A DNA stretch of 64,000 nt, taken from positions 372,001 through 436,000 of the forward strand of contig QPMI01000395.1 of NCBI GenBank assembly GCA_004431415.1, given 5' to 3'. Both the position numbers and the translations under genes were made by a program. The notes under the pieces were generated by a model. The model did no database searches, was not told the origin of the DNA, and was given only the letters and a program-made list of their open reading frames with translations. The DNA comes from Cyanophora paradoxa (Eukaryota; Glaucocystophyceae; Cyanophorales; Cyanophoraceae). Of this stretch, positions 28,602-40,116 are shown piece by piece. The first letter of the stretch is position 1. Every line of letters begins with the position of its first letter.

Positions 28602-31600
28602 TTAACGTGGACTCGACATATATATTTCGGTATCGGTCTTGGGAGGCTCGGACGGCGCCTGCTGCTCCTGCGCGTGCGCCGGCGCCGCGGGGGCGGCAAA
28701 GGGGACGTAGGGGGCGGCAAAGGGGACGGAGGGGGCGCCGGCCCCCCGGGCCCGGCCCCGGTGAAGGAGGAACCGGGCAAACGCCGATAGCGAGGGCGGG
28801 GCGGCGGCGGCAGCGGCGGCGGCGGCGGCGGCGGCGGCGCGGCGGCGGCGGCCGCGCGGGTCTCCTGCAGGGCCCGCGAGGCGCGCCGCACCCGCGGGTG
28901 CTCGGGGGGAAAATGCAGGGCGAACCTGCCGAAGGACCGAAGGGAGGGTCGCTGAGGACAGGCCACGCGAAGCAAGACTATAGCTAGTACTCCTGAGCGG
29001 AGCGGCTTCGATCCCTTAGATCTAGGGCTCTTCGTTCCTTCTCACAGGGGATGAAAATCGCGGAGACGAACTAGGCGCGAAGCTCCCGCTAGAGATCAAA
29101 TCAAACGCACCGGCCGCAGTAGATCGCGAGGGCCGCTCCGTAGTGCTCCGCCGCCTGAGCGGGGCGGCCTGCGGGGGGCGCGAGACCCGGTGACCGCCGA
29201 GCAACCTTAAGCTTTGGAATCTAATAATTTAGCGCAGGGTAAGCTTCCTAGTGGCGCTGGAGGCGCTCATATGAGGACGGGGAGGGGGCCGGGGGGAGGG
29301 GACAATTGCAAGGGGAGGGAGGGGGGTACGCGCCCATCTCGGCGAAGGTCTCGGCGCGGTGGAAGTGGACATGCGCCGAAAGGGGCGACTCGCCTCCCGG
29401 GTCCGCCTTCTGCGCTCGCGTCTAAATATAGAGTGCCCCTAGGTTCCGCTTTCTGCTCATGATCAACAGTCCAGAAATAGTCTATAATCAAGCTTCTAGA
29501 GGCCTGTATAACTTTGAGCCAGCTGCAGATTCGAAGGCTTGGAAACGGAACTAAGGCAGGCGATGCGGGGGACGACCGCTTATAATTATGAGCTAGATCT
29601 AGGTCACGCGCATGAAATAGATAGGTCGGGCGAGGCCCCCCCCTCTAGGACTAGCTGGAGGACGAGCTAAGGTAAGCTTGCAAGTTTAATTAAGCTTGGA
29701 GGCTTGGAAGCTTGATTATATATGAGCAGACAAGAACGAGAACACCGACCGAGGCGAAGCGGGCGATGACGGCGAGTCCCCGGGAGCGTGCGGCCGCCGA
29801 GACCCGCACCTTCGCCGCGTGCACCTGCGCGGGGGGGGGAGGCTCGAGGGGGGGCTGGCTGATCATGAGCGCGCCCCGCCGCCCAGATTACCGCGTCCTC
29901 GCCTCCACACCCCCCCCCACCCCCCCCCCCCCGCCCCCAGCACGCCCCTCCCGACCCTCCGCTCCCGCGTCCTGAACTAGAGGGTGGAAGAGGGGGAGAA
30001 TGTTGGGAGCTAGGTCCCTCGCGGGCGTGGCGGGGGCCGTATACGTAGTAGCTAGGCGAGCTTCCGTTCTCGAGGCGGCCGCGGCGGCGCCCCCCGCTCT
30101 CTCGCTAGCTTGCGCGCAAGTGGGGGGGAGAGGGGGGTACGCGCGAGCAGGTTGGGCACGAAGTCGACGTCGGGGAGGGAAGGGTCCCCCAGGGCAGCGA
30201 GGGCGCGCAGGGCGCGCAGCCAGGCCGTCGTCGCGGCGCGCAGCCGCCCCCCGAAGACCAGGTTCTGCCGGGCCGGGGCGGGGCGGGGCGGGGCGGGGCG
30301 GTACGGCGTCAACGAAATTTAACGTTAACATTGATATTTAGCTGGCTAGCTACAGATCTAGATCCAGGTTTGGATGCAAGCGCGCCCAAAGCTGAGCTGC
30401 GACGGGGAGAGTACTAGTGCGCCGGACTGCAAGCGAGCTTAAACTTCGCTCGCACCTGGGCGTATACGGAGAGCGCGCGAATCTGCGCCAGGCTGCAGGG
30501 CGGAGGAGGCGGTGAGGGCGGTAGATCGAGTCGCTGAGCGGCTTCGCGCGCGCGCACACACACATACGTAGGGGGGGGGGCCGAGGCAGGCCCTTCAGAT
30601 CTAAATTAATACAGCCTATATATTATATTATACATCTAGATCTTATATTAGATCTCTTGGTCTTCGATCCGGATCGAGTCGCTCAGCGGCTCAGCGAGGG
30701 CGCGCGCACACGTAGGGGGACCCGAGGCCCTCGACGAGCGCGAGGGCCTCGCGGGAGAGCGCCGTCGCCCTCGCGATCTCCCGCCGCGCCCGAAGCGACG
30801 CCACTGCGCCCGGCGGTGGGGGAGGGGGAGGGGGGGGGGGGGGCGGGGGGGGGGGGGGAGGCGGTGGGGAGAGACTGGAACTCGAATTCGAAGGAGCGGC
30901 GAGCTCAAGGGCGCCGGGGGAGGAAAGCTGGGGGGGTAGGGGGAGAGAGAGGATTCGAATCGCTAATTCGACGTACCCTGGACGTGGAGGACAAGGTACT
31001 GAGAGTAGCGGGCCGCGACGCTGCTTCCCGCCAGGGCGTATGCCTTCGAAGCGACTGGGGGAGAGATCAGATTAGATTAGATCAGAACAGATCAGATCGA
31101 TCTGAAGCGCACTGTGTTGGCCCATCGCCGGCGATAGATCTAGATAGGCGACTGCAAGAGTAAGAGGTAGGAACGAGTGAGTTCTTCGGGGGTACGGTGC
31201 GCTCAAAGAGATGTGGGTTGGGGGGGTACAGTGGAGGTCGGCGAGGGCGGGGATGAGGGCGGCCTCCAGGGGGCCTGGGGTCAGCTGCCGCTTCACCAGC
31301 TCCGCCCACGCCTGCGGGGAGAGGGGGTACCGGTTACGCTCAGCAATCTCACTGGTCTGGGGCGGGGTACGCTTGCCTCGAAGTACATCCCAAAAGCCTC
31401 ATCGGCCTTGTCGAACTGTTGGGGGGGGGGGGGGGGGGGGGGGGGGGGCCTTCCGTCAGATGCTGCCGGAGGGGGAGGGGGAAGGAGGGGTACCCGATCG
31501 AAGGCCATCGCGCAGAAGAGGAGGGCCTTGGGGCGGAGGGTACCCGGCGCGGCACCCAACTCCCCCCCAAGCAGCTGTACCCGCCCCACGAGCTGGAAAG

Positions 31601-33044
31601 AGGGATAGGAGAGTGAGTTAGGGGTAGAGCGAATATCCTTGGGAAGGGGAAGGGGGGGTACCCTGGAGCAGAGGTCCCAGTCGAGAGCAAAAAGATCGTG
31701 AGCGGTTCGAGGAGCCTCCGTCGTACCCAGCTGGTAACGAGGTCGAGGTCAAAGACTGTGGGGGGAGGGATTCTCAAGGGGGGGTACCAGGAGGAGGGCG
31801 GTGGCGTGATCGACAGCGGTTTCGGCTGCGGCGGGCGTCCAGCCGTCTGGGGGGGACTGCTGCAGCGCCGCAACCAGCGCCTGCAGTACCCCCCTCGCCT
31901 GTAGCGCGGGTTAACGAGGTAAGGATGAAGAGCTTTTAACCATGTGGTGAGGTAAGGGGACGCACGAGCTGGGGGTACCCCGAGAATCGGATGGAGGCCA
32001 GCATGCGGCGGGCGCGGAGGCGCCCCCCGGGGGTGGCGAAGAGGGGGGTACCCAGCAGACGGGCGTCCGAGAGGGCCTGGCGCGAGGGGGGGGGGAGACT
32101 TGAGGATTGGCGGAGTACAGGCGCGAGGCAGACGGGGTGCTCATGATCACCTGGGCGAGGGAAGACGCCAGCTCGGGGGTACGCGGCTGCTCAGCGGTGG
32201 GCGCCCTGCGCTCTCGTTCTCAGTTTACGCGCATCACGCGACGCGCGAAGGGGCGCGGGCCGCACGGCTGCTGCTGCTGCTGCTGCTGCCCCGGGGCGCT
32301 CGGGAGGATCGCCTCTAGCCGCGAGGCGAGCGCGTCGAGATCGGTTTCGACTTCCGCCGCCGCGCCACCGCTGGGGAAGAGGTACGGGGGAGGGGCCTGC
32401 GGGGGGTTTGAGAGGGAGCGAGGGGAAAGGGGGTACGGCGTTGCGCGCACGGGCTGGCGCGTGAAGGGGCCTACGGCCGCGGCCGCGGCCGCCGGCTGGG
32501 CGCTTAGGCCTGGGTCGAGGAGTGGGGGCGCCGGGGCCGGGGCAGGAATCGGGGGGGAGCTCGAAAGGTTGTCGCCGGCGACGGCGGGGGGTACGAACGC
32601 GGGCGCGGGCGGAGAGGCGACGCGCGCGCCCTCCGGCTCGCCAGCTGCAGCGACGTCCCTCAGGACGGCCGCCGTGTCCTCCTCGAGCTTTGCGTCGGCC
32701 AGCATGTCGACCATGACGCCGAAGTGCGATTCGGGGAGCGGCCTATCGCCGAAGAAAGGGCCGTGCGGCCGGCCCGTAAGCTGCGCATGCGCATCCGGAT
32801 CTGGATCCAGAGCTTCGTCCGACCATGCCTCCGCCCGCGCGCTCCTCGTCTCTTCGGAGCAACTGCCCGGTCGCCGCGCCTCTTCCTCGTAACGCCGGAG
32901 CTTCGCGGGCGGCGTCGCGGGATCCTCGAGGCCGTCTGCGCATGCGGGAGACCGGGGTCGCAGCCCGGGCTTAGAAAGGCAGAGAGGAACAAGTGCGCAG
33001 CTGAGCTGTGCACCATCCGCGGCGCCCGGGTGGATGCGTGTCAT
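28602..33044 (-). CDS. Unrecognised multi-exon, Ala/Leu-rich helical protein
   Basis: The function is not recognised. Exons supported by frame, phase and splice sites (minus strand): 33044-32229, 32186-32100, 32076-31966, 31898-31788, 31592-31494, 31415-31371, 31311-31230, 31151-31113, 31054-30977, 30803-30722, 30492-30456, 30264-30141, about 29824-29760, 29409-29330, about 28925-28870 and 28667-28602, ending in TAA. A few joins (31755-31690, 30426-30415, 29980-29950) are unsettled. The first exon is disordered (Pro/Ala and a poly-Gln run) but contains FGVMVDMLADAKLEEDT. Later exons give amphipathic helices (ALSDARLLGTPLFATPGG; LQALVAALQQSPPDGW; ALLFCAMAFDR; REIARATALSREALALVEG), like a HEAT- or bundle-type fold. 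Donors are mostly GTACCCC or GTGCGC. The start ATG is a guess; it is divergent from the gene at 33579. Confidence 0.6.
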
Positions 33045-33578
33045 GCTGGACCCGCACGCGCTCGCGCTGGCCGCGCCAGCGATATCAATTCAGGTCGCTC
33101 GCATTGCTGCTTGCAGCTCAGCTTGCTTGCGCCGAAGCCAGCTGCAGGTTGCCGGCGGGAACTTACGCTTCACACCCGCTTCGTTGCAGTGTACCCGCAA
33201 AGCAGCCGCACCTGTACCCAGCACGCGCGCAAAAGTTGAGCACAACACGGCCTATCCGGCACAATCTGCAAGCCGGAAAAGAGTAGCACCTGCGCCCCTG
33301 TCTCTCGCAGCGACGAGCCCAGCTTCAACTTGCAAGCCCGCGTGCCCGCTGCATCGCCCACTGTAGCGCGGAGAATCGCGACGCATTCAACAATTAGAAG
33401 TGCCCGGGACGACGCCACGCCGCCTGCATCTCCGTCTACCCTGCCGGCCTCGACTGGCGCCCCCGAGCAATTGCAAGCGCTGTGACGCTGCAGCACAACA
33501 GGGAATTGAACTCCGCGCTGTGCAGCCTTTAGGGCCCGTCCCAGAGCGCGCCGCCCGGCGGGCGCTTGAGACCGCGCA
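33045..33578. promoter_or_regulatory. Shared upstream region of two divergent genes
   Basis: 534 bases between the presumed starts of the - strand gene (33044) and the + strand QRICH2-like gene (33579). No TATA box or other clear motif was found, and the start of the left gene is uncertain. A bidirectional promoter is inferred from layout only. Confidence 0.3.
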
Positions 33579-36500
33579 ATGGCGGAAGCGGATGCGTTCG
33601 GCGCTCTGGATCCTGCGGCCGCGGAGGCGCTGCGGGCGATGCAGCAGGCGATGCGGCAGCAGCAGAGCGCGTTCGCGGCCCGGGTCGCGCTGCTCGAGGG
33701 CGCGGTGCAGGACCTGTCGGAGCGCAAGGCCGATGCGGCGAGCGTCGAGTCGATGCAGGAGCGCCTCGCGACGTTCTCGGGCTTCAGCTACCAGCACATG
33801 CTCGAGGCGCTGCGGCAGAAGGACGAGTGGCTAGAGGAGGGAATCTCGCGGCTTGCGGGGTCCATCCACAAGGCCCGCCGCCCTCTGCCCCCCGCCCGCG
33901 CCGCCGCTCCCTCTCTCACGGCGTCCCGCATGCAGCTCGAGGAGCGCAAGGCCGACCGCGCGTCGCTTGCCGCCTTCACTGCCGCCAACAAACACTTTCA
34001 GGATCAAATCAACAAGGCGAGCCGCCCTGCTCCGATCCCTTTCTCCTCGCACGCGCCGCCGCCGCTCAAAGGCCTCCCGCGCGCAGGTCACGGATTTGAT
34101 CTCGTGCAAGATCGACCGGAGCGAGCTGGTTCTGTTCCAGAAGATGCACGACGCGCTCGCGGAAACGCTATCCCACTTCCGATCCCAGGCGCGCCCCTTC
34201 GCGAAGAAGGTTATGAGGTCCCTTCCCGATTCGAACCCGCAGATCGAGGAGCACGCGCGGATGATGCATGAAATGCGGGGCGGCATGTTCGCTCTCGACC
34301 AGGCGAGCTCGGACCCCCCTCCCCCCCTCCCCTCCCCCTTCCCCCCCCCCTTCCCCCCCCTTCCCCCCCCCCCTCCTTCTTTCTGTCCTCAAACCTGGGG
34401 GGGTAGCGGGTCACGGAGGCCGAGTTGCTGGCGTCGGGCATCCACAACCGCATCGCGAACCAGGCGGGCCCCGTACCCCCCCTTCCCCCCCCCCCCGTCC
34501 CCAGGCTGACTCTTCTTTTTTTTCAGGACAACGCTTCGGGCGAGCGCGTCGCCGCGCTGGAGGCTCGCCTCGCGGCCGCGGAGGTACCCCCATGCCCCCG
34601 AACTCTCCCGTACCCCCGCCCAGGGGGGTACGGCAGGCGGAGCTGGCTGGAATCGCTGCCGCGGACCCGTCCCAGATCGCCCGGTGTGAACCTTCCCCGC
34701 ACCTTCCGGGGTGCGGGTACGCGATACGATGGGGAGGGGTACGGGGCGCGCAGGAACCTGGCGGCGCTGGATGAGCGCTTCAAGGAGTTCAAGGTACCCC
34801 CCTGCCCGCAGTCCCCCAACCCCCCGAGGAGGACATGCACGCAGCAGCCCGCCCCAAAGCCGCGCCTTATACGCCCGCACGCATCGCACTCTCACGCGTC
34901 GCCTGTGCACGATGCCGCCTGACAGATCCGGCACGCGGCGGGGGAGGCGGCGGCGGCGGCGTGGCGCGGGGAGCTGGACGGCCTCCGGTCCGAGTGGCTC
35001 ACCGAGGCCTCCATCGCCCCGCTCCGCGCCCAGGCACGTCCCCCCGCCCGCCCCCGCACCCGCCCCCTCACCCGCCTGCCCTCTATCGGCTCTCGACCCG
35101 TCCCCTCTGTTCGCTTTCAAAAGAAGAGGCGCCAGCCCCTCCGCGCCCCCGCATCGCGCCCCGTCGCGATCGCGATGCGGGGTCGTCTAGAATCTTCGGG
35201 GCGGCCCTGCTCGCTCGGCCCTGCCCCTCCACGCTCGGCCCTGCGCGCCGTGTCTGAGCCGTCTAAAATCTTCGCGGCGGCAGGTCTCGGCCTTCGCGCA
35301 CGACCTCGGCATGCTGCACCAGGCCGTCCAGGTGCCCCGTGCCCCGTTCCCCCTCTCTAGGCCCCCCACCCCCCCCGCCCCGCCCCTAGGCCGTCCAGGT
35401 ACCCCGCGCCCCGTGCCCCCTCTCTAGGCCGCCCCCCAGGAAGAACCCCCCCCCCCCCTCCCCCCCCCCTTCTCTAGGCCGTCCGGGTGCCCCTAGCAAC
35501 TTTCTAGGCCGCCTCCCACGAAGCGTCCGGGAGCGCGTCTCCACATTACGCTTCGGTGTTCTCTGGCGCTCGGGTTCCCCTAGAGCCGAGGCCAAAGCTG
35601 AGCGAGGCGCGCGCCGCGCAGGCGGGGGCGACGCTGGCCGTGCCCTCGGGCCACGCCCCCCGCGCCCCCTCGCGCGCCCCTCGCCCTCGCCCTCGCCCGG
35701 GCGGCCGGGCACCCCCTCCGGCGGGTCCGGCACGCACTCGCCGGGGGGCCCCTACTCCCCCGCGCCCTCGCCGGGCCCCGGGGCCGTGCCGCCCCTCTCG
35801 GGGGCGACGGAGGAGGCGGCGCGGGCGGTGGAGGCCCTCGAGCGCCGCCGCCTCGCTCAGGTGCGCGCGGGCGGGCGAAGCACAGGCGCCAGAAGTCCAA
35901 GATGGGCGCTAGATGTATGTCTAAGATGCTTGCATTCACCTCAGGCGCTAGACGTCTAAGATGCTTAAATGTGCCGCTAGATGTCTAAGATTATATGCTT
36001 CGGTGCAGGAAGGCGGGCGAAGCATAGGCGCTAGATGTCCAAGAGGGGGCGCGGGGGGCGTGGCCCGAGGGCAGGCCCTAGACGTCTAAGACGCCCAGGT
36101 GCGGGAAAGCGGGCTGGGGGGCGCGAGCGGGCGACGTCTATTATAAGACAGACATCTAGCACCTTAGACGTCTAGCGCCTGAGCATCTTAGACATCTAGC
36201 GCCTATGTCTTAGGGCCTCGGGCGGCGGGCGGCTGAAGCACAGGCGCTAAGTGTCCAAGATGGGCGCTAGATATATGTCTAAGATGCTAGATGTGCCGCT
36301 AAACGTCTAAGGTGGTGCGGGCGGGCGCTCGGGCGGGCGGGCGGGCGAGATACCGGGTGCTGCTACGAGCTTAGGCGCTGGATGCCTAAGATACTAGGTG
36401 ACGCTTAGATGGCCGCCCGCGTCTGATATTATTTAGACGTGATAGACACGGCGCTCGGATCTCTCTCGATCCTGCCCTCGCGCCGGGTGCAACACCGCCG

Positions 36501-38540
36501 CCCGCTGACCCCCGGCCCCGGCCACGGACCCCGCAGGAGGTGAACCGGATTCTCGGGGAGCACGGCCGTGCCATCGCCGACCTCCAAACGCTGAAGGCGC
36601 GCCGCCCGCCCGCGCCCCCGCGCCTAAGAAGCTTACAGACGCTAATCAAGGAGAAGGCCTGACCCTTGAAAACAATTGTATAATTAGCTCCAGGCCCTCA
36701 AGGCCCGCCCCCGCGCTCGCTCGCCCGCGTCCTTAAGAGATGTGCTTATTAAGGAGAAGAGCTTGCGCTTCACTTCAACTACCTCAACGAAGCTCAAAAG
36801 AAGCTTGAGATAGCTTGATCCCCCAGCTCGCCTTTGCCTCTCCTCCGCCCCCCCCCCCTCCCCCCCCGCCCCCCCCCCCCCCCTCCCCCACCCCCGCCCA
36901 GGGCACCCCCAGCGCCCATCGCTTGTTCGAGTCTCGAACGGGCGGGCGCAGGGGTACCTCCTCCAGCAGGGGGCCGGCGCCGCCACGAAGGAGTACGTCA
37001 ACCAGCAGATCAGGGTGAGGCCGTACCCCCTCTTCCCGGGGGGCCCTCTGTTCCCTGGGGCGTCCGCTGGCCCCGCGGGGCGGACGCTCTTGGGCCTCCC
37101 CCCCGTTAGGCGGGCTACCCCCCCTCGCCCGTATCTGACCATTAAGCCCACCCGCCTCCGCCTCCGAAGGCCCTGCGGGACGAGGTCTTCGCGGCACTGG
37201 AGCGAAGCATCGCCGAGCGCCTCGAGCTCTCCCAGCTCAAGGTGCGCGCTCGCAAGCAGTAGGAGACCAGAAGAGGAGGGAAGCGTCGTCGATGGGCATC
37301 AGAAGATTAGCATTCAGAGACTAGAAGGAAGATGAGGTTAGATGAGAGCGGTGGGAATGGTGGAGTAAAGGCTGAGGGATGAGCGGCACGAGCCTTCCCA
37401 GCTCGAGGCGGGACTGCGACCCTGACCGACAGATAGAGGAAGACTAGAGCAATAGAAGATTTTAAGGGGGCCGCGACGGACCCTGATAAACCTGGACCGA
37501 AACCGAGGATAGGACCCTCGGCTTGGCGGCTCCGCCGGCTCTAACCCCAGGGCTTGCCGAGCCGCACCCGCGGCTCCTGCCCCCCCCTCCACCCCCCTGA
37601 TATCCCGTACCCCAGGCGACGCTCGAGCCCTTCGTCGCGCGGCTCATGGACCGGGACGCGGCCGCCCGGTACCCCCCGCCGCCCTTCTCCCCCTTTCCGC
37701 CCCCGCTTTCTTTGGTCCGATTCGCTGAGCGCCGCCAGGTACCGCTGCCTCTCCTGCGATACCCCCGTCCTGCCGGTCCTAGCCCCCGCGGGTCCCGGCA
37801 TCGGCTCGGGGGGCGGCGGCCCCCCCACGAATCGAACCCTTAGCCCGTCGCGAGCCTCGACACCGGCCCCGCCCCTCCCCTCCAACCCCTCTACCCCCGG
37901 CCCCACGCCCCGCGGCCTCCGGCCCGGTACCCCCCAGGCCGCGGCACCTACAGCCCCCCACTACCGTCTGGAGGCGGGCCCCCGCCGGCCCTCCAGCGCG
38001 GGGCCTGTACCCCCGTACTCCTCCCGCCCCGGCGCCGGCCCTGCCGCGCCTCTGGCCTCCCCTGTCGCATCCCCGTCCCCCCCGCCTGAGGCCCTTGCAT
38101 CGGACGCCGACGACGGGGCATTCTTCGGGTACCCCGCTGGACCCTCCCCCCAGGCTCTTCCTTTCGGAGCTGACGCGCAGCAGGGACAGGGACGCGGGGG
38201 CCGCCCCGGCCGCCGGCGCCGCCGCCGGCGGGCCGCCCTCCGCGTCCCCACGCCGGCCTGCCAGCGCTTGGCCGGGCACGGGGGCGGTGCGCCCGTGCCG
38301 GCCGCCGCGCCGCCGGGGCCGCCGGCCCCGGCCCGGGCGGGCGGAGCTCACGGAGCGGCGGCGACCATCGCCGCCTCGCGCCCGGCCTCGGCCTCGGCGT
38401 CGGTGTCGGGGGGTACCGGTAACGCCGACCGGGGCCTGCCCGCCCGCCGCAAGGCCCCGACGCCCCCCTCGACCCCGCCCCGGCCCCCGTCGCCCTCCCC
38501 CGCCGGCGCACCCCCTTCTCGCAAGCAGACGCCGGCGTGA
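33579..38540 (+). CDS. QRICH2/DUF4795-like coiled-coil protein, probable flagellar component
   Basis: A phase-consistent model gives about 700 residues: exons 33579-33872, 33936-34016, 34087-34302, 34407-34463, 34527-34583, 34637-34683, 34754-34793, 34926-35033, 35284-35331, 35586-35621, 35813-35860, 36537-36596, 36639-36656 (tentative), 36952-37014, 37170-37241, 37616-37668 and 37739-38540. The product is a long heptad coiled coil with a repeated ERKAD phrase (ERKADAASVESM, ERKADRASLAAF). It leads to YRCLSCDTPV, the CxxC motif that closes the DUF4795 domain of QRICH2 and C16orf96, followed by a Pro/Ser/Arg-rich tail. QRICH2 acts in sperm flagella; a flagellar role here is inferred. At least introns 2, 3 and 8 have GC donors (AAG|GCGAGC, CAG|GCGAGC, CAG|GCACGT). 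Confidence 0.65.
35332..35585 (+). repeat. Repeated exon end and donor site inside an intron
   Basis: After the exon ending GGCCGTCCAG|GTGCCCC, the intron contains the same string twice more with small changes (AGGCCGTCCAGGTACCCC near 35391; AGGCCGTCCGGGTGCCCC near 35477), each preceded by CTAG. These are decoy copies of the 3' end of the exon and its donor. Confidence 0.75.
35880..36425. repeat. Intronic array of GGCGCTAGAYGTCTAAGATG in both orientations
   Basis: Lies in the long intron between the exons ending 35860 and starting 36537. About fourteen copies or part-copies occur, for example at 35904, 35944, 35972, 36027, 36074, 36244 and 36268, with inverted copies at 36150-36212. The core AGACGTCT is itself a palindrome. 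The spacing is irregular, so this is not a simple tandem repeat. Confidence 0.85.
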
Positions 38541-39321
38541 CGCGTCTTGAGCTCCACAGCTCGACGCACACCTCTCTCGCTCTAAGCCAAGTCAGAGGAA
38601 GATCATCTTATTCTTTTGTAGATTTGGTGAATAAGACTACGTATATCAGTAGTACTAGTATAATGCGTACTAGCCACGTGCGCAGGCGACGTCTCTAGAG
38701 CCCGACGCCGGCGCCGTGATCATGCATATGACTGTGTCGGACGAGCGCTGCGGCCGGCGGTGCATGCACGTGTGGCTATTGCAAGTTCGTATGTAGTGTC
38801 GATCTGACTGATCATGAGACGACTGGGTGACTTTGGGACCCGAGTCTGGGTCACGCCCGTCCAAGACAATGCGCAACGCTCAAGAAAACCTCACGATCAT
38901 GATATCGATCAGTCGGATTAATATTGGGCGCGCGCTGCAGCTGCAGCTGGCGCCGGGCGTCTAGATCTGTCGTCTTAGCTTATATAATTATCTACAGAAA
39001 ACCAACAATTGCAATCTTAAAAGCTTCAACGAGTACTGCTGCTAGGCTACTCTTGAGCCTCGGAGACTTCAAGATCTAGAAACCGTTGAACCGCCCGCGC
39101 TAACGAGGCCACTAACATGGCCATATCATATATAGTATTTAATTATTCTGAAACCTGGCCGGCGGGCCGGGGCCGAATTTCGTCATGATCAGTGATGCGC
39201 AGCACCAGTCGACGTCAGTAATGCAAGAGAGGCAGCCAGGCTCGCGATTAGTTCTTTTTATACATTATTATTTTTCGTTTACGATAGGGCCGACACCTGT
39301 ACCAATCTTCCCTGCTATATA
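38541..39321. other. No gene seen
   Basis: AT-richer DNA with many GATC, CTAG and TATATA-like short palindromes. No ORF with recognisable content, and no repeat beyond these. Confidence 0.5.
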
Positions 39322-39530
39322 TCTTTTTTTTTTTTTTGGTGAATTACCGGCCACAGCCTCTAGTCTACTCCAGCACTGTGGGGGCGTGTACAGGCAAGGT
39401 GGGGCATGATCGATCGGAATTATGTGGAACGGGCGGGATTTGAAGGCGTGATTCTCATCGCAGGGCGATTCGAACACGGAAGGCATGCATCGGAAAGCGT
39501 GTATGATAACCACACCGCTATGAGCGGGGT
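39322..39530 (-). mobile_element. tRNA-derived SINE with LINE-type 3' tail
   Basis: On the minus strand a tRNA-like head starts near 39520: CTCATAG can pair with CGATGAG downstream (6 of 7) as an acceptor stem, and GTGT-GGTTATCAT-ACAC is a perfect D arm. An A-box-like TAGCGGTGTGG and a B-box-like TGTTCGAATCG are correctly ordered, and the T stem is decayed (3 of 5 pairs). The element ends CACAGTGCTGG...GGCTGTGGCCGGTAATTCACC and about 15 A (plus-strand T run at 39323-39337). That tail matches the 3' end of the LINE at 27690-27750. SINEs with such tails are mobilised by the LINE that owns the tail. Confidence 0.65.
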
Positions 39531-40110
39531 AGATCTACGACGAGGCAGCTAACTATATGACATACATTCAGACGAGAGCTCAATGCAAGTTTGTATCATC
39601 GAATCGCAAGAATGCAAAACTACAGTTGGGCAGTACATATCACAGCATAATGAAAGGTAGAGATGTACAGACTAGGCTAAAGCTTCTTCGCGGTTGACAT
39701 CAAGTGCTGTTACATATACGGACTGAAAGTGAGTCTCTGTTAATGGGAGGCTACATACATCGCGAACTGCTAATTCAGCACTGACTGGGCAAGGAACGAA
39801 ATATGCACGTGCTAGCATGCTAGCTTGCCAGTACCGAGCGAAAATTACTGGCCATTATGACGACGGATTCATCCCGTCCTCAGCTTACGAACCTGCGTAC
39901 ATCAGCAGCGCTAACTGATTCATCGATACCCATCACTGTGGGTGCTGCAAGTCCTGCCGAAGCTATAGCTATCTACCGGCTTCTAAATGCGGAATCGACA
40001 TAAATATGAAATGTATACGAAACCAAGAGCATGCACGTATATATACGCGGATGAAAATCGGCCGGAAGTCAGCGGCCCGTATAGGCAAAAGGACTCCGGG
40101 AGCGATGCCG
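39531..40110. other. No gene seen
   Basis: No supported ORF, repeat or RNA gene was found in this stretch. Confidence 0.45.
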
Positions 40111-40116
40111 GGGAGC

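Noticed and set aside
30000-30341. Short plus-strand frames between 29.2 and 33.2 kb
   Set aside because: Exon-like segments with proper donors and acceptors on the minus strand cover the same bases and join in phase.
35880-36425. CRISPR-like array (repeats with spacers)
   Set aside because: Units vary in sequence, orientation and spacing, and lie inside an intron of a eukaryotic gene; no cas genes.
39440-39525. Possible functional tRNA gene on the minus strand
   Set aside because: Acceptor and D stems pair well, but the T stem pairs only 3 of 5, no proper anticodon arm was found, and it is fused to a LINE tail.
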